Of a stretch of 64,000 bases of DNA, positions 1 through 12,908 are shown one piece after another. The notes beneath the pieces were generated by a model that saw nothing but the letters and a program-made list of their open reading frames with translations, was not told the origin of the DNA and did no database searches. The first letter of the stretch is position 1. Each line of letters begins with the position of its first letter. Source of the DNA: Raphanus sativus (lineage: Eukaryota; Streptophyta; Magnoliopsida; Brassicales; Brassicaceae); contig NC_079516.1 of the NCBI RefSeq assembly GCF_000801105.2, positions 17,514,998 to 17,578,997 on the forward strand, written 5' to 3'. The translations under genes and the position numbers were made by a program.

Positions 1-2896
1 TACAAAGGTGATAAAAATGTTCTAACAGGCAAGTATGAAGGGGGCCTATACTATTTACAAGGTAAAGTAGTTAGTGGAGATGTGAATGTGTCGAGGAAAG
101 CTGTTGACATGACACAGATGTGGTACTCCAGACTGGGACATGAGCCTAAACAATATGGACATTTTGGTCAAGGAAGGATATCTATCGAGAAAGGAAGTTG
201 ATAAACTGGGTTTCTGTGAGAGTTGTGTACTTGGAAAATCACACAAGCAAAGTTTTCCTACTGCGAAGCACACTACGAAAGGAAAACTCGACTACATCCA
301 CTATGATATGTGGGGTTCTCCATCTACTTATGAAAGTTTGGCTGGATGCAAGTATTTCATCACGTTTATAGATGATTACAGTAAGAAAGTGTGGATCTAC
401 TTCATGATATCAAAGGATCAGGCATTCACGAGGTTCAGAGAATGGAAAGACACGGTTGAAGCTCAGACTAAACGACACATAAGGTATCTAAGGACTGATA
501 ATGGACTTGAGTTTTGTAATGCTCAGTTTGATAGGTTATGCAAGGAGTCAGGGATTATAAGGCACAAGACTTGCACTTACACACCACAGCAAAACGGGGT
601 ATCAGAAAGAATGAATCGCACAATCATGGACAAAGTAAGATGTATGCTCTCAGAGACAGGTTTGGGAGAAGATTTTTGGGCTGAGGCTGCCTCAACAGCG
701 GTGTATCTTATAAACAGAACACCTAATTCAGTACTAAAGTTTAAACTGCCAGAAGAAGTGTGGAGCGGTTCGAAACCAGACCTATCTCATTTAAGAAGAT
801 TCGGGTGCACTGCTTATGTGCATAAGGTTCAGGAAAAGACACAACCGAGAGCTCTTAAGGGGGTGTTTATGGGTTATCCTTTCGGCGTTAAAGGGTACAA
901 AGTGTGGTTAACAGATGTTGAGAAATGTGAAACAAGCAGAAATGTGGTTTTCAACGAGGAAGAACTCTACAAAGACACCATCAAAGATTCAGAAAAGGAT
1001 AAACAGAATAAGTCTACTCAGGCTAAAGTGGCTGAATCTGAGACTGGAGATAAGAAAAGACTGAGAAAGGTGACATTTTCTGAGGATCTAATACAGGGAC
1101 CGACTTCAACAGGTGGTGAAACTAACGATGAGAGAGATTCAGAGTCATCGACTGATGGTGATGATTCTGAAGTAAATGATGACACTTCTGAGACTTCTGA
1201 AGAAGAAAGAGATCTGGACAACTACCTATTGGCAAGAGATAGGAAGAGAAGAAGCAATATCAGACCTCCATCGAAGTTTGAGGATGGAAACTTTGTGGCC
1301 TACGCTCTTATAGTGATAGAGGATTTGGATACTGAAGAACCTAGAAACTATCAGAAAGCGAGAAAGAGTAAATTTTGGAAGTTTTGGAAAAGTGCTTCAG
1401 TCGACGAGATTGATTCGTTACATAGGAATCACACCTGGGACTTAGTAGAGAGACCAAGAGGACAAAAGGTGATTGGCTGCAGATGGCTCTACAAGCTGAA
1501 ACCAGGAATACCCGGTGTTGAGGATAATAGATACAAAGGGAGAGTGGTGGCTAAAGGTTACTCCCAAAAGGAGGGTATCGATTATCATGAGGTATTCTCC
1601 CCAGTGGTTAAGCACACTTCCATCAGAATCATGCTATCTATAGTCGTAAACTTGGACTATGAACTAGAGCAAATGGACGTCAAAACGGCTTTTCTTCATG
1701 GAAACTTAGAGGAGAGAATATTTATGGAACAACCTGAAGGTTTCATAAAGAAAAGAGATGAGAACAAGGTGTGTTTACTGCGTAAGTCTCTGTACGGACT
1801 TAAACAATCACCTAGACAATGGAACAAACGTTTTGACATCTTTATCAGGGGACAAGGGTTCGAAAGAAGCAGCAGAGATGCGTGTGTTTACTTGAGAAAT
1901 GTTCAGACAGAGAAGGCTATCTATTTGCTACTATATGTAGACGACATGTTGATTGCTTCTGGTAACAAAGCCGAGATCAAACAGGTGAAGGAATGTTTGA
2001 GCAGAGAGTTTGAGATGAAAGATCTTGGGAAGGCTTCTCGGATTCTGGGAATGGACATCATACGGAACAGAGAAGAAGGTTGGTTGATCTTATCACAGGA
2101 AAACTATCTGGAGAAAGTGCTAAGAAACTTTAAAATGGAAGAAGCAAGACCAGTCGTGACTCCTACTGCATCTCATGTGAAATTACGAAGCTTATCGAAG
2201 GATGAGAAACTAGAAGAAGAGAAATTCATGGAGAATATCCCATATTCTAGCGCAGTGGGAAGCTTAATGTACGCTATGGTAGGATCTAGACCTGACTTAG
2301 GTTATGCAGTGGGACTAGTGTGTCGTTTCATGTCGTCACCAGTCAGAGACCACTGGTCGGCTGTGAAATGGATCCTAAGGTACCTAAAGGGGACATTAAA
2401 GACGAGACTGACATTTAGGAAGCATTTAGAGTTTGGGATTGAGGGATTCAGTGACTCAGACTACTCAGCGGATCTAGACAAACGGAGGTCAGTAACTGGA
2501 TATGCATTCAAGGTATGGGGAAACACGGTGTGTTGGAAGTCTAATCTACAGTCGGTTGTGGCACTATCGACTACGGAAGCAGAGTACATGGCCCTCAGTG
2601 AAGCCGCAAAGGAAGCTTTATGGCTTCGAGGACTATGTACAGAGTTGGGGTTTGGAGAAAAGAGTGTACTACTACATTGTGATTCACAGAGTGCATTGGC
2701 GCTAGCTAAAAACCATGTGCATCACGAGAAAACCAAACATGTCGATACTAAGTTCCATCATATCAGAGACACAGTATCTAAAGGGCAGATTACTCTAGCT
2801 AAGATACACACCAGCAAGAATCCAGCGGATTTTCTAACTAAGGCATTACCTGGGCCAAAGTTTGAACTCTGCTGCGATATTCTTGGCGTCATATGA
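1..2896 (+). pseudogene. Copia polyprotein (integrase, reverse transcriptase, RNase H) with one frameshift
   Basis: Positions 1-141 read in frame 1 as a GAG-pre-integrase segment with the family's typical W..RLGH. The frame then breaks and the rest is open from 140 to a stop at 2894-2896 (918 codons). The break is a net 2-base loss (or 1-base gain) inside the integrase zinc-binding region, between the His pair and CESC (codons 26-29 of the long frame). Integrase catalytic residues are seen at D56, D120 and E156, giving the D,D35E spacing. The reverse transcriptase YVDD box is near codon 599, and an RNase H segment with STTEAEY is near codon 810. The C-terminus carries the NPADFLTK signature common in copia. 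The protein would act in cytoplasmic particles on the element's own RNA. As read it is non-functional unless the break is a sequencing error. Confidence 0.88.
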
Positions 2897-3439
2897 GGAA
2901 GCAGCTGAGACAGGTAACTCCGCATCGACTTGGGAGCTCTCGCAAGTACAAAAGGGAAAACAATTAACTCGGTTATATGATGAAATAGGTTATTGTTTTT
3001 TCAAAGTCGATGTCTTTAATTTGTAGAGGTAAAGGAGTTACCTGATGACAGAACCAGGAGGTCTGGTTCGAGGAGGAACAGTTGCGGTAATGGAAGTCGG
3101 GAGCTCAGGATGAATGGAAATCTTCTGGTCTGAGACCAACTGAGTCAAATAATCGGAGACTCAAGGAGGAAGCTACTGCAGTGGGGATAGCTTCAGAATT
3201 ATCGAATGTTACATCGGAAGCTGAACTAGGTCTGAATCGGAACAGGAGGCGTTACCGATATGCATGCAAAGACCAAAGGGACAGCGATGGTGGAGCTACG
3301 AGTAGTGAAGAAGCTTGAATTAGAAAAGGCAGAAGCTTGAGGATGACTGGTTAGATATGGATTGGGAAAATCGTATAGCTTCTCGAGACACAACGAGAAG
3401 AGGAACCAGAGGAGGAAGACGACAGGACATGGGGAGTCT
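2897..3439 (+). other. Copia 3' untranslated region
   Basis: Non-coding stretch between the polyprotein stop and the probable 3' LTR. It is purine-rich and less AT-rich than the flanking genome. Purine runs just before 3440 (for example GGGGAG at 3431-3436) could serve as the polypurine tract. Short opposite-strand open frames here have no recognisable content. Confidence 0.5.
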
Positions 3440-3941
3440 TGTTGAGAACACTTCACTGATTGCCGGTGCGCAACGATCGAGGCGGTGAAGGAAATCGCCT
3501 GAGGAGACAAAGAGAGAGAACGCGAAGAGACCAAGCTCAAGGAGGAATTTTGTCGATGTGAGCTTTGGTCTTGAGCTGTGTGTGGGCTCACCTTGGGCCT
3601 GCATAAAGAAACACAATGGTTAAGTCAAATAAAATAAGCCCAAAGCCCAGTATATATTGGTTAGTTGCAAATGACCTAATGTATACAGTATAAATACGTA
3701 GAGTTGTGTGTGTTACGTATTGTGTTGTTGGAGGCTAGGGTTATAGGCTTATACTCTATTTGACGTTGTTGAACACTTGAGGGTTTCCTATCTTGCAGTC
3801 TACTTGTGCAAGAAGGATTCAATCTCTGTGTTGTGTAATCTTTCTCTACTAGTGAAGTGTTGTGGGAGAGGGTTCCCACCCGAAACGTACCGTGCTAGAG
3901 GCCGGGAACTCGGTGATCAATTCTTGTGTCTTAAGCTAACA
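3440..3941 (+). repeat. Probable copia 3' LTR
   Basis: Bounded by TGTT at 3440 and AACA ending at 3941, as expected for TG...CA LTR ends. It contains a TATA-like TATAAATA near 3690 and a GC-richer stretch (3860-3915) before the end, consistent with a U3-R-U5 layout of about 500 bp. The partner LTR is outside the window, so the left edge is only a best guess. Confidence 0.45.
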
Positions 3942-4428
3942 GAATTTATCATTAATTCACTAAGTAACATTGACACTATTACACAAATAAACTCTTTTGT
4001 TAATATATAGTTTGAGTCAGACGTACAGGACAAATGGACAATCGTCATGCATCACTTATTCTACTATATTCAATCCTTTTTATAAAAATACACTGCAAAA
4101 GTCTATATTCTATTCTAATCTACGGAAATACCACCGGGCTAAAATCATAATCTTTTTTTTTAATCGCCAACTTCATTGGAGTTTCACATGTATTAAATAA
4201 GCAAGAAAAAATATGGCTAAAAATTGACATAACAATAAGTCTTTCTTTTTTGTTCAAACATAACAAGGGCTATAACAATGTCTTATTATTGCAATATTGG
4301 ATTAAAAAGATGACGAAAGAGTACAACGTAAGTATTAATTAGACTATATGCTTTTAGTAGTACACTAAACCTTATTTCAATTATAACATATCTCGATAGT
4401 TCTTTCCAGCGAATAAGTTCTCCGAATT
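3942..4428. other. Intergenic, 3' flank of the first CYP79-like gene
   Basis: AT-rich DNA with no gene. From about 4226 it matches the 3' flank of the second CYP79-like gene (about 34229-34395), for example shared blocks around ACATAACAATAAGTCTT and GATGACGAAAGAGTACAACG. The duplication therefore included at least 150 bp downstream of the coding region. Confidence 0.6.
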
Positions 4429-5439
4429 TTAGACCTGAATTTTCGGGTACAAAGTTGGAGTCAGCCTAGGTTTCGCACATGCAAGTAGAGGTTTGGCCAT
4501 GAACAAGTTAGTATCCGCCGGAACAAGCTCGACTTGACTTGTATCATTAGGGAGGGTCCATTCGAACCCCTGGAGAAGTCTGGCTAGCAACATTATAGTC
4601 ATAGATGTCCCAATTTTAGTACCTGCGCAGGCACGTCGACCACTGCCGAATATTACGAACCGCATCTCAGGCTCCATCAAAGTCACGTCCATTGAGTTTC
4701 CAACATGGTCAGCAAGGTGGCGCTCTGGCTTGAACATGTTAGGCTCGTCCCAGATATTAGGATTGCGACCAAGCCCTATACGGCTCACAAGAATTTGACT
4801 ACCTGTTATCGCAAGACGATAAATCAAACACGTCATATAATATTCGAGTACATCTTGTTGGAATACTATATCTTATTTAATGATTTAATGCTTGACCAAC
4901 CCAGGCTCTTAGCCATGGCCATAGGGGCGGTGGTCCTAGGTCTAAGAGTCCAAATTTTTTTAGTGTTATTTAATTGAATATAAAGATATATTTTAATTTG
5001 TTAAAAGTCCATAAATTTTTATGTAATATAAAGTTTATAATTAGCTAAAATTAATTCACATACAAGATAAAATATAAAAAATTGTACGTTTTACCATTTT
5101 TTTAATTTTTCAAATTAGAAAATAGAAATTCTTTTGATTCTAACTTAAAAATTAATGTGAAAAAACTAAGAAAATGTTTTAAAAAGACAAGATAACGTTT
5201 AACAGCGCCGCTATACTCGTCGTCATTTTTGTCTTAATTGGATAACGAAACGATCGATTATACTACTCTACCTTCTTTTTTAATAATTGCCGAATGAATA
5301 TTCGCTTAAAATAAATGAACATATATAGCAGGAACATATGTCAGATTGCATTTTCTAATGTTTCCTTTTTCACACACTATTTTAATATTTGTACAAAATA
5401 TTTATTTTACTTTGCATAACATGTGGCTCCACCTCTGGC

Positions 5440-5489
<50 letters not shown>

Positions 5490-6799
5490 TTAAAATAATA
5501 ATAAGATGAATGTTTTTACCTTTGGGAATGAAATAACCAGCAAGCGTAGTATCTTGTCGGGCTACATGAGGAGGCATGAAAACATTAGTAGGGTGAAGCC
5601 GGAAAGATTCTCTACTACAAGCTTTGATGTAGTTGAGTTGTGGTATGTCTGATTCTTGCACGAGTCTGTTTTTGCCAACTACCACGTCCAATTCATTAGT
5701 GGCTTTCTCAAGAATCTCAGGATTATTCAACATCTCTGCGATCGTCCACTCCACGTTGTTCATCGGATTGTCAATTGTTGCAACATTGATATCCTACACA
5801 TGGGAAGATGTATGCATAAATCATTAAACCCTAATTAATGTTTTGTCACAATTGGATAGTTACCCTGTACAGAGCCCTAATCTCATCAAATGTGAACAAA
5901 GGCATTCCTTGGTCATCTTTTAGCGTGATGAGAATATCGAGCCAATCTTCTTCCGTCTCTTTTCCACCTTTCGTCCTCCACAATTCCATTCTCTCGTGGA
6001 TGATCGGGTCGTTGCATCTGTTGAGGATATCAACCGCTTCTCTGACCTCTGCCTCTTTGTTATCGATGTTCCATCCTCTAAGAAAAGGTATGTAATTCGC
6101 TCCATTAAAGCTGAAAAAACAGTCAAGAGCTCGGTAAATTGCGTCCACATGTTCTTTCTCTTTTGGCCCGAGACCTCCATCCTCAGCCGCTACTTCGAAA
6201 TGCCTCTGGCCAAACATCATCCTCATCATGACGGCATGGCAATACGTTAAGACAACATCTCTCACGTTAATGGATCCTTGTCGGGGTAGATTGAAAACAT
6301 ACGTGACGATATTATCCGCTTCGAGGGTTCTATCACCGAGGGTTTTGTTCAATGTTGTCGGAGACATTAGTTTTGTGGTCATCATTTTCTTCATCAGCTT
6401 CCAACTCTCTCCGTAGGAAGAGAAAGCAACTTCTTTGTAGCCATCGCTAATGAGATTGCTCGAGTACGACTGTGTTCTGTCTGCAAGAGCCTCGTCTTTT
6501 TCCCTAAGCACTTCTCGGGCGATCTCGCTTGAGGTTACGGTGATGACGTGGACGCTGGCGAAGCGGAAGCAAGCTATCTCCGTTTGCATGTCCTCCATGG
6601 AACGGTGGATCCACACGTGAACCGGTCGGTTCATGATCGTATGGAACAAGTTCCCTACGATCGGCCATCCCTGTGGGCCCGGAGGAAGCTGGCCTTTTGG
6701 TTTCTTGGATCTCAAGGAAAGCATAGCGAGCGCCAAAGCCAAAGTAAAGGAAAATATAAGAAGTGTGAAACTAGATGGATTCATGATACTCATGCTCAT
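4429..6799 (-). CDS. CYP79-like cytochrome P450, copy 1
   Basis: Predicted N-hydroxylating P450 converting an amino acid to its aldoxime on the endoplasmic reticulum, the first step towards glucosinolates, cyanogenic glucosides or nitriles. Minus-strand exons are 6799-5864, 5793-5520 and 4802-4429, all with GT-AG borders, giving an open 527-residue protein, normal for CYP79. Seen: N-terminal membrane anchor (about 9-30), LPPGP hinge, the CYP79-type I-helix DNP (320-322) in place of the usual acid-Thr pair, K-helix RESFR, FKPERH, and a haem loop [10 protein letters not shown] with Cys462. Most CYP79s have STGRRGC there, so this loop is atypical. The exon 1 end reads ALYR where copy 2 has AQCK. 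Subfamily C seems likeliest because it does not closely resemble the A2, B or F sequences I recall. The substrate cannot be read from sequence. Confidence 0.85.
4803..5519 (-). other. Intron 2 of CYP79-like copy 1
   Basis: 717 bp, GT-AG, splitting a glycine codon. It shares long blocks with intron 2 of copy 2 (for example around 5220-5260 and 5320-5400 against 35540-35600 and 35650-35715 plus 36826-36850). It carries an (AT)n run directly behind the exon 2 donor and a short imperfect inverted repeat at about 4902-4955 that copy 2 lacks. Confidence 0.75.
5443..5487. repeat. (AT)n microsatellite in CYP79 intron 2
   Basis: About 22 AT units. The corresponding place in copy 2 holds an (AAT)n run, so the site is microsatellite-prone in both copies but with different units. 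Confidence 0.95.
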
Positions 6800-6915
6800 G
6801 GCTAAACAGTTTGGTGTATTGGACCTTTTTATTGCGAAGTGTAAAGAGGTTTTACTTTTGAGCTAGTAGTGGATGACTCTTGCTACAAGTTGATTAATAC
6901 GTACGTTTGCCTTTC

Positions 6916-6923
6916 TATTTATA
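6916..6923 (-). promoter_or_regulatory. TATA box of CYP79-like copy 1
   Basis: TATAAATA on the minus strand, about 117 bp upstream of the start codon at 6799. The same box sits about 122 bp upstream of copy 2 (38361-38368) within conserved flank, which supports it as the core promoter. Confidence 0.6.
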
Positions 6924-6929
6924 CATTTC

Positions 6930-7744
6930 AAGTTTCCATATAGAACCGTATAATATTATTAGTTTCTGGAAAATTATTATTATCACCCTAATAAAGATTG
7001 ACGTAGCTAACTATTAGTACCGACTTAAATAATATTCAATCCGTTTCATATTAAGTGTTGTTTGAGATCTTTGCATACGAATTAAGAAAATTGTCAAATT
7101 TTCTGTTTTATCTCTATTTAAGATAGTTTTGTTTAGTCTTAAGGGGTATATATTCAATCTAAAATTTGAGTTAATTAATTTTTAATAATTTTTTAGATGA
7201 TTTCAATAAGTTAGAGAGATTTAAGTGATTTTTTCTAAATCACTTTAAAATATCAACTAAAACCATGAGATTTGTGTTTCAATTTTTTTTAACTAATAAA
7301 CCCCACCCAAACACTCTAGAATCACTTGAAAACTTTAAAACTCCACAACGTAAAATATTTTCAACAACTGTGAATTTTAGAGTATTTTATAAAATGTCAA
7401 ATTCAATAATACTCCATTTTAAATGAATTTTTAAAATTCATGTTTAAATAACAGTGAATTTGTCATTTTGATACAAATCACCTAAAACTCTCGATTGAAT
7501 ACATATCATTTATTAATTAGTGAATTAAAAATAAAGGTAGAAATTGAATTTTTTTATTAATTATTTGCGTTGGAAACATAAAACAACACTTATAATAAAA
7601 CACTAAAAGTTAAAATAATACTTGAAGCCGTAAAATGGAGGGAGTAGTTTGTAAAATGTCCAATGGTTCTGTTTTCTCTCAAAGTATCAAATCGAATCTA
7701 ATGGAGGACCTTTGTAGATCATAGTCTTTTTTGGAACTAGTTAG
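6930..7744. other. Intergenic, upstream of CYP79-like copy 1
   Basis: AT-rich, no gene. Homology to the copy 2 upstream flank continues to about 7015. The remainder shows no recognisable feature until the hAT-type element, whose 8-bp target duplication begins at 7737. Confidence 0.6.
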
Positions 7745-8562
7745 TAGGGGTGGACACTTCGGTTATTTTCTTGGTTCGGTTCGGGTTCAATTCAGTTCGG
7801 TTAGTTGGTTCTAGTAATTTTTCAACTGAGGTAAATCATAGTTAGATTGGTTCGGTTTGTGTTAGGTTCGGTTTATATTCGGTTTGGTTTGTATTTGGTT
7901 CGATTTTTTGAACCGGTTTAATTAGGTTCTTCTTTGTTTAAAAGCATGAAAACATATAACTATTTTTATATTTTACAAAGATTATTACCTCTATATAGAA
8001 AATCTTCTACATAGTGCTATAGTTAGTCTATTTTAGAACTTCGTATTAAAAATCTCACCTGAAGTTGTTTAGATTCGACACCACAAAAAGATATGAATGC
8101 AAGAAAAATATGCAGGAGATGCAGATAAAAAACAATGTGTAAAAGAACTTATGTTTTTAATAAAATTTACTTTAGGTTTTAGGTTTAGATTTAACATCCA
8201 CGTTTATATATACAGTATAAGAATATAAGATTACAGACTTAACTATTCTTTTTAAAATCAAATATTTTGATGATTACATATTAGATTAGAAGGATATATG
8301 TTAATGAATAAAAAATGGAAAATATGTGGTTTAGTATTAGAATTTTAGTATATTTGTATTACTAATATTTTAAATTTAAATAATTAAAAAGCAACATCGG
8401 TTTCTTGGTTAGGTTTGGTTTAAAACCGAACTTAACCAACCATCCGGGTTGGAAAAATCTTCAACCGGATGATTTGAAATAAACTGTGGTTCGGTTTGAA
8501 TCGGTTTCGGTTTTGGTTGGTTATGTTTATTTGACTTGGTTCGGATTTTTTTCTCAGCCCTA
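7745..8562. mobile_element. Non-autonomous hAT-type element (818 bp)
   Basis: Flanked by a perfect 8-bp duplication CTAGTTAG (7737-7744 and 8563-8570), the hallmark of hAT insertions. Ends are TAGGGGTGGACA and, on the reverse strand, TAGGGCTGAGAA, short imperfect inverted repeats. Interior ends carry many GGTTCGGTT-type repeats and the middle is AT-rich. No transposase is encoded. The short frames inside are not genes. Confidence 0.8.
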
Positions 8563-8898
8563 CTAGTTAGTGTGATAGGTTTCCGTAAGCCCGCAGTGTA
8601 ATAAAAATGTTTTTGGAAGTTTGTAAAGAAGGATAAAAATATGCAATGGTAAATGGTATAGTAGTGCACCGAAAATATTAACGGTAACCGATAGCAGTAC
8701 ATGAAATAAAGTAACGAGATCTATTATGAAAACGTTATGAATATTATGGTGATATCCATATGGAAAGTTTTAGATATACTTGTTCTATAAACTTTACTTA
8801 TTCTCCGAATTATTTTTTCTGTCCAAATTATTATAATTCTATATAGAGGAATCAGTACTCATGAAATAATACACATTAATTTCTTTATATTTTTATCT

Positions 8899-9118
8899 AT
8901 TTATAACACATTATCAGCATGGATCTCTAGTCATTTAAGTTACAAGATTTATGCACCGATTTTGTCTTGCCCTTGTTCTAAAATAAACTTGCTTTGTTTC
9001 TTTTATTTATTTTTAACACTTATCAGCATGGATCTCTAATCGTTTAAGTTACAAGGTTTAGACACCGATTTTGTCTTGCCCTTGTTCTAAAACAAACTTG
9101 ATTTGTTTCGTTCAAGGT
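8899..9118. repeat. Tandem pair, period about 109 bp
   Basis: Two head-to-tail copies sharing TATCAGCATGGATCTCTA and TTGTCTTGCCCTTGTTCTAA with few differences. No coding content. Possibly a duplicated retrotransposon end, but this could not be established. Confidence 0.8.
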
Positions 9119-11711
9119 ATGTAAAATCGCCAGATAAAAAAAAAATCGCCAGATCACTTTGGTCAGATCATGTTGACATTTATAAGCTAATACTCATTCT
9201 CGCAATAATTACGTTCGTTCGAGTTTGAGAAAGAAATACTTTGAGTTTGATATTAATAATACATTTAGTTATTATATTTTGTTGCAGAACATGTGATAAC
9301 TTGATTCATATTGTTCTATCGTTATTTGTCCGATTGTTTTTCTTGTTCCGTTTTTATTATTTGTTCATAGCATGTTAAAAGCTATTAGTTTAATGAACGA
9401 ATACTGCATGTACATATATGCTTGCTTATATGAATACTATTTTTCATCTTTGAAATTGGAAATATGATATATATTATTGCATGAATCATGAAGAATTATA
9501 TTTATGGTATTTTTACATTTATTTCATGAGTATATTTACAAGTGATATATCTAAATCCTGAAAAAGATAGTTCTATTTTCTTATATTATTTATAAAATAT
9601 CATTGTTTATAATTCTTCATGTCAAGAATATTGATAGTATTGACTTTGTCTATTAGAAATTTTATGGTACGATTCGATCGGCTCGCTTTTGATACATAAA
9701 ATCATGTTTACTAAAATTACAAATCAATATTATTTTTGAATTGAATAAGATAGTTTGCTAACTTCGCTTAGTGTCTTTCTCGGTAACTTGTTTTATACTG
9801 ATTTATTAATAGCTCATGCATATAATTAATAAAGTTTAGTTGGTCGCTATACTTTTATAAATTCGGTGTTTTTAATATAAGCATGTAAAAGGTAATTGAG
9901 TAGTTTTAGTTATCAATTTAATATAGTTTTTAAGCAAAAAAAAAATTAATATAGTTTTTGCTATAGTGAATACCTTACTATGATTCTGTCTCTTTGTTTT
10001 ATATTATATTGTTTAATGGTATTACTTAATGGCAAATTATTGTTCTATTTGATATGGTATAACACATTTTGTTGGTTTATTGTGACTTATTGAATCGCAT
10101 GGTTTATTAAATCAGATTTATATAATGATGTTTAGCCATATTTATATGAGCAGATTTTGAATATTTCAGGATTATTTATCTTCTTTAAAAGAGAAGAGAT
10201 CATGTGAAATTATATCCAACCAAGAAACATGAGTAATTAGAATTCTCATCTCCGTTGCACTTTTTCTTACCAAGATAAGTATTTTATAGTTTATGCTTTA
10301 TATACAAAGGTAATAATTTACATGAAAACTGATACATGTGATATACTATTTGATTAATAAATTGATTGATTGGGTAAAAACCTTATTAAACAACATGAAA
10401 GTAAATAAGTAGCACATATGATGATTACTATAGGAATATTATTTACTTTAACAAAGGGTAATCATTAAGAATATAATTAATATTATTAGTTTTGTTTTTT
10501 AAGAATATAATTAAGATTATTATTTTAGTTGTGTTTAGATTATGTTAGTATATTATTCTTAATATTTAAGTAAAAAAATTGATATTGATTGTTTTGAAAA
10601 CTGGATCAGTTCAATCGTCATTCCTTTACTTAACAGAATCCCCATTGTTTCTAATGAAATTAATATTAATGAAATAAAGCTTGCTTAGTTTAATATAAAA
10701 AAACATTTTAATGAATTATTATTTGAATATTTATATGAAACTGGTTCATGAAACGCCGTTAACTTAGTTTTAAAAAAAATATTATTTGGCATTTTAAATG
10801 TTTTAGTACTCGATCCAAATACATGGTCAAACCAAAACCCGGTGACCCCATAAGTGATCCAGTTCGGATTTAACAAAAAAACTAATTAATTAAAAACATG
10901 ATAAAATCTGTAAAAAGCTAAAAACCCGCAACAACCTCACCGACACCGGTTAATCCGGTAAATCCTATAAAATGATAATATTTCAAAAAATGATTAAACT
11001 TTCCATACAATATTTAGTATTACACAAAATAAAATATGTATTTAACATTTCTCATTTATAAAATTTATTTAATTTTAATAGTATGTATAGTTAGAAGAAA
11101 AAATTACATAATTATTTAATTTTTAATAGTATGTATAATCATGAGATAAAATAATAAAAAATTAATAACATAATAGTATTAAATAACTAAATATTAGCAT
11201 ACATATTTGTCATAAATAAGTAAAGATTGTGTTTTATTTAATTTGAAGTAGAAAGATAACTTTTAAGCTAAAATATTAAATTACTAAAATCAACATTTTA
11301 AAAAATGAAGATCTTAACAAAAAATATGTATATATTATTTAATTATATTATGCAGTTTACATATAATTATATCTTAATAAATTGGTTTATTCGATATGAT
11401 CAGTTTATATATCAAACATATTCATATACCACAGTTTCTTTAAAAGTAAAATATATTCTCAATATTTGATACTACCAAATCCAAATTATTTTCTCTATTT
11501 CAGTTTTGTTCGGTTTTATTAGTTTAATTTTACTGGATTAAGCAATCCTATTTTACTGTATATCTCAATAATGATCATTCTAAACATATAAAAACAACTG
11601 ATGTCTCAAAAAATAATATGAAACAACGATTACACATATATGTGAGACATAATATATTTATATTCATGTATATATATATGTTATAAAATAAAATAATTGA
11701 AAAAGATAACT

Positions 11712-11742
11712 CCACGCTTTCAAAACGCGGATCAAAATCTAG
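11712..11742 (+). mobile_element. Helitron-like 3' terminus
   Basis: A short GC hairpin (CCACG...CGCGG) followed by about 8 bases and CTAG, with T next, matches the Helitron 3' end rule (hairpin, CTRR, insertion before T). The matching 5' end was not located upstream. Confidence 0.5.
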
Positions 11743-11845
11743 TATATTTTAAAATTATAGAACCAACAACACTAGATTTGACATGTATTTTCAATTCCAT
11801 TAAAGTATATAAACCTATGTGTATAATCATAAACTTTACACACAC

Positions 11846-11848
<3 letters not shown>

Positions 11849-11889
<41 letters not shown>
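11849..11889. repeat. (TA)n microsatellite
   Basis: About 20 uninterrupted TA units. Confidence 0.95.
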
Positions 11890-11893
<4 letters not shown>

Positions 11894-12894
11894 TAAACAT
11901 TCGACTTAGTTTCGCCTAAACTTAATTAGTTACTTCCAGTTACGTAAATAAATAGTTCAAACATTTATTATCTCGTCGACCAGAAAAATATAGCTCCCTG
12001 TCGATTCCACCTAATTTCGTTCGTTAAGAGATTCCAAGTAATTTTGTTAGTTAAAGGATTCCAAGAACATGCATGATTAAAATGCATGGTCCAAGTCTCC
12101 AAGACTTTCTTTTAAATATAGAAACGACTATTTTTCTTCTTGAATTTTATATTCAATAACCGACTAATTTGTAAATGTAATCTAGTGGAAAATGAGGTAT
12201 GTTTATGAGGTATGTTTATGTATCTTATCCTCATCGCATAATGACCTGTATACGTTCTCAATATATATGCATTGATTAATTGCATAATGGGCATGGTTAA
12301 ATAATTGGATGAAAATTATGAAGTCCATTACTAGTCTTATTAATATAGAGTCCACATTACCTGATATAAAAAGGACCAAACCTTTTTTTACAAAAGTCGC
12401 TTCATTAGTTGCGTATTAAAACAAGTGGCATCTAAGCTAATTTGACACTTTATGAATATGATTAACCTGTGGAACTCATCCCTTATATTCTAAAAGAGAT
12501 CATCCCTTAGAAAAATTCTTACAATATTTTTTGTAGTCACATGTCATCACCACAGTCATTCTTAAAATTCTTAGAAAAATATGTTGGTCAATCTAAATAT
12601 ATAATAAACTTTTTATCAAACTAATCATAAATTAATTATTAATATTTTTCATGCCTTAATAAAAATCACAAAATTAACTAATGTGGTTTAAGTATATACG
12701 ACAATTAATGATTTTGAATAATAAAGATCTGATAAAAACTAGTTTATTTTCTATCATTTTTAAATTACAATTTATTAAAATAAATTAAATAACCAAATAA
12801 ACTATATAATAAAAAAAATCTTTCTGTATATATTATATTTTGCATTTTTTAAATATGATTATAAATAACTAAAGTTGTTAAAACTTTCACACAT

Positions 12895-12908
12895 GAACTT
12901 TTGTGATC
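12895..12908. repeat. LINE target-site duplication, left copy
   Basis: GAACTTTTGTGATC, identical to 23498-23511 beyond the LINE's A-rich tail. A 14-bp duplication fits target-primed LINE insertion and fixes both boundaries. Confidence 0.9.

Larger units (their letters stand above)
1..3941 (+). mobile_element. Ty1/copia LTR retrotransposon, 3' part
   Basis: The window opens inside a copia element. Seen in order: a pre-integrase segment, integrase, reverse transcriptase and RNase H, then about 540 bp of untranslated DNA and a probable 3' LTR. The order integrase before reverse transcriptase defines Ty1/copia (Pseudoviridae-type) rather than Ty3/gypsy elements. The 5' LTR, primer site and gag lie outside the window, so LTR divergence and target duplication cannot be judged. 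The polyprotein has one frame break near position 140 but is otherwise open, which suggests a fairly recent insertion. Confidence 0.9.
8571..12478. other. Long AT-rich intergenic stretch
   Basis: Nearly 4 kb with no convincing coding region on either strand. It holds a 109-bp tandem pair (8899-9118), a Helitron-like 3' end (11712-11742), a TA microsatellite (11849-11889) and a 14-bp tandem pair near 12190. The rest looks like decayed repeats. Confidence 0.6.

Noticed and set aside
3226..3616. Two overlapping minus-strand frames in the copia 3' region
   Set aside because: Ser-rich, no domain, inside retrotransposon UTR/LTR.
12903..12908. Start codon for the LINE frame at 12903
   Set aside because: These bases belong to the target-site duplication; the LINE proper starts at 12909 and is 5'-truncated, so there is no genuine start.
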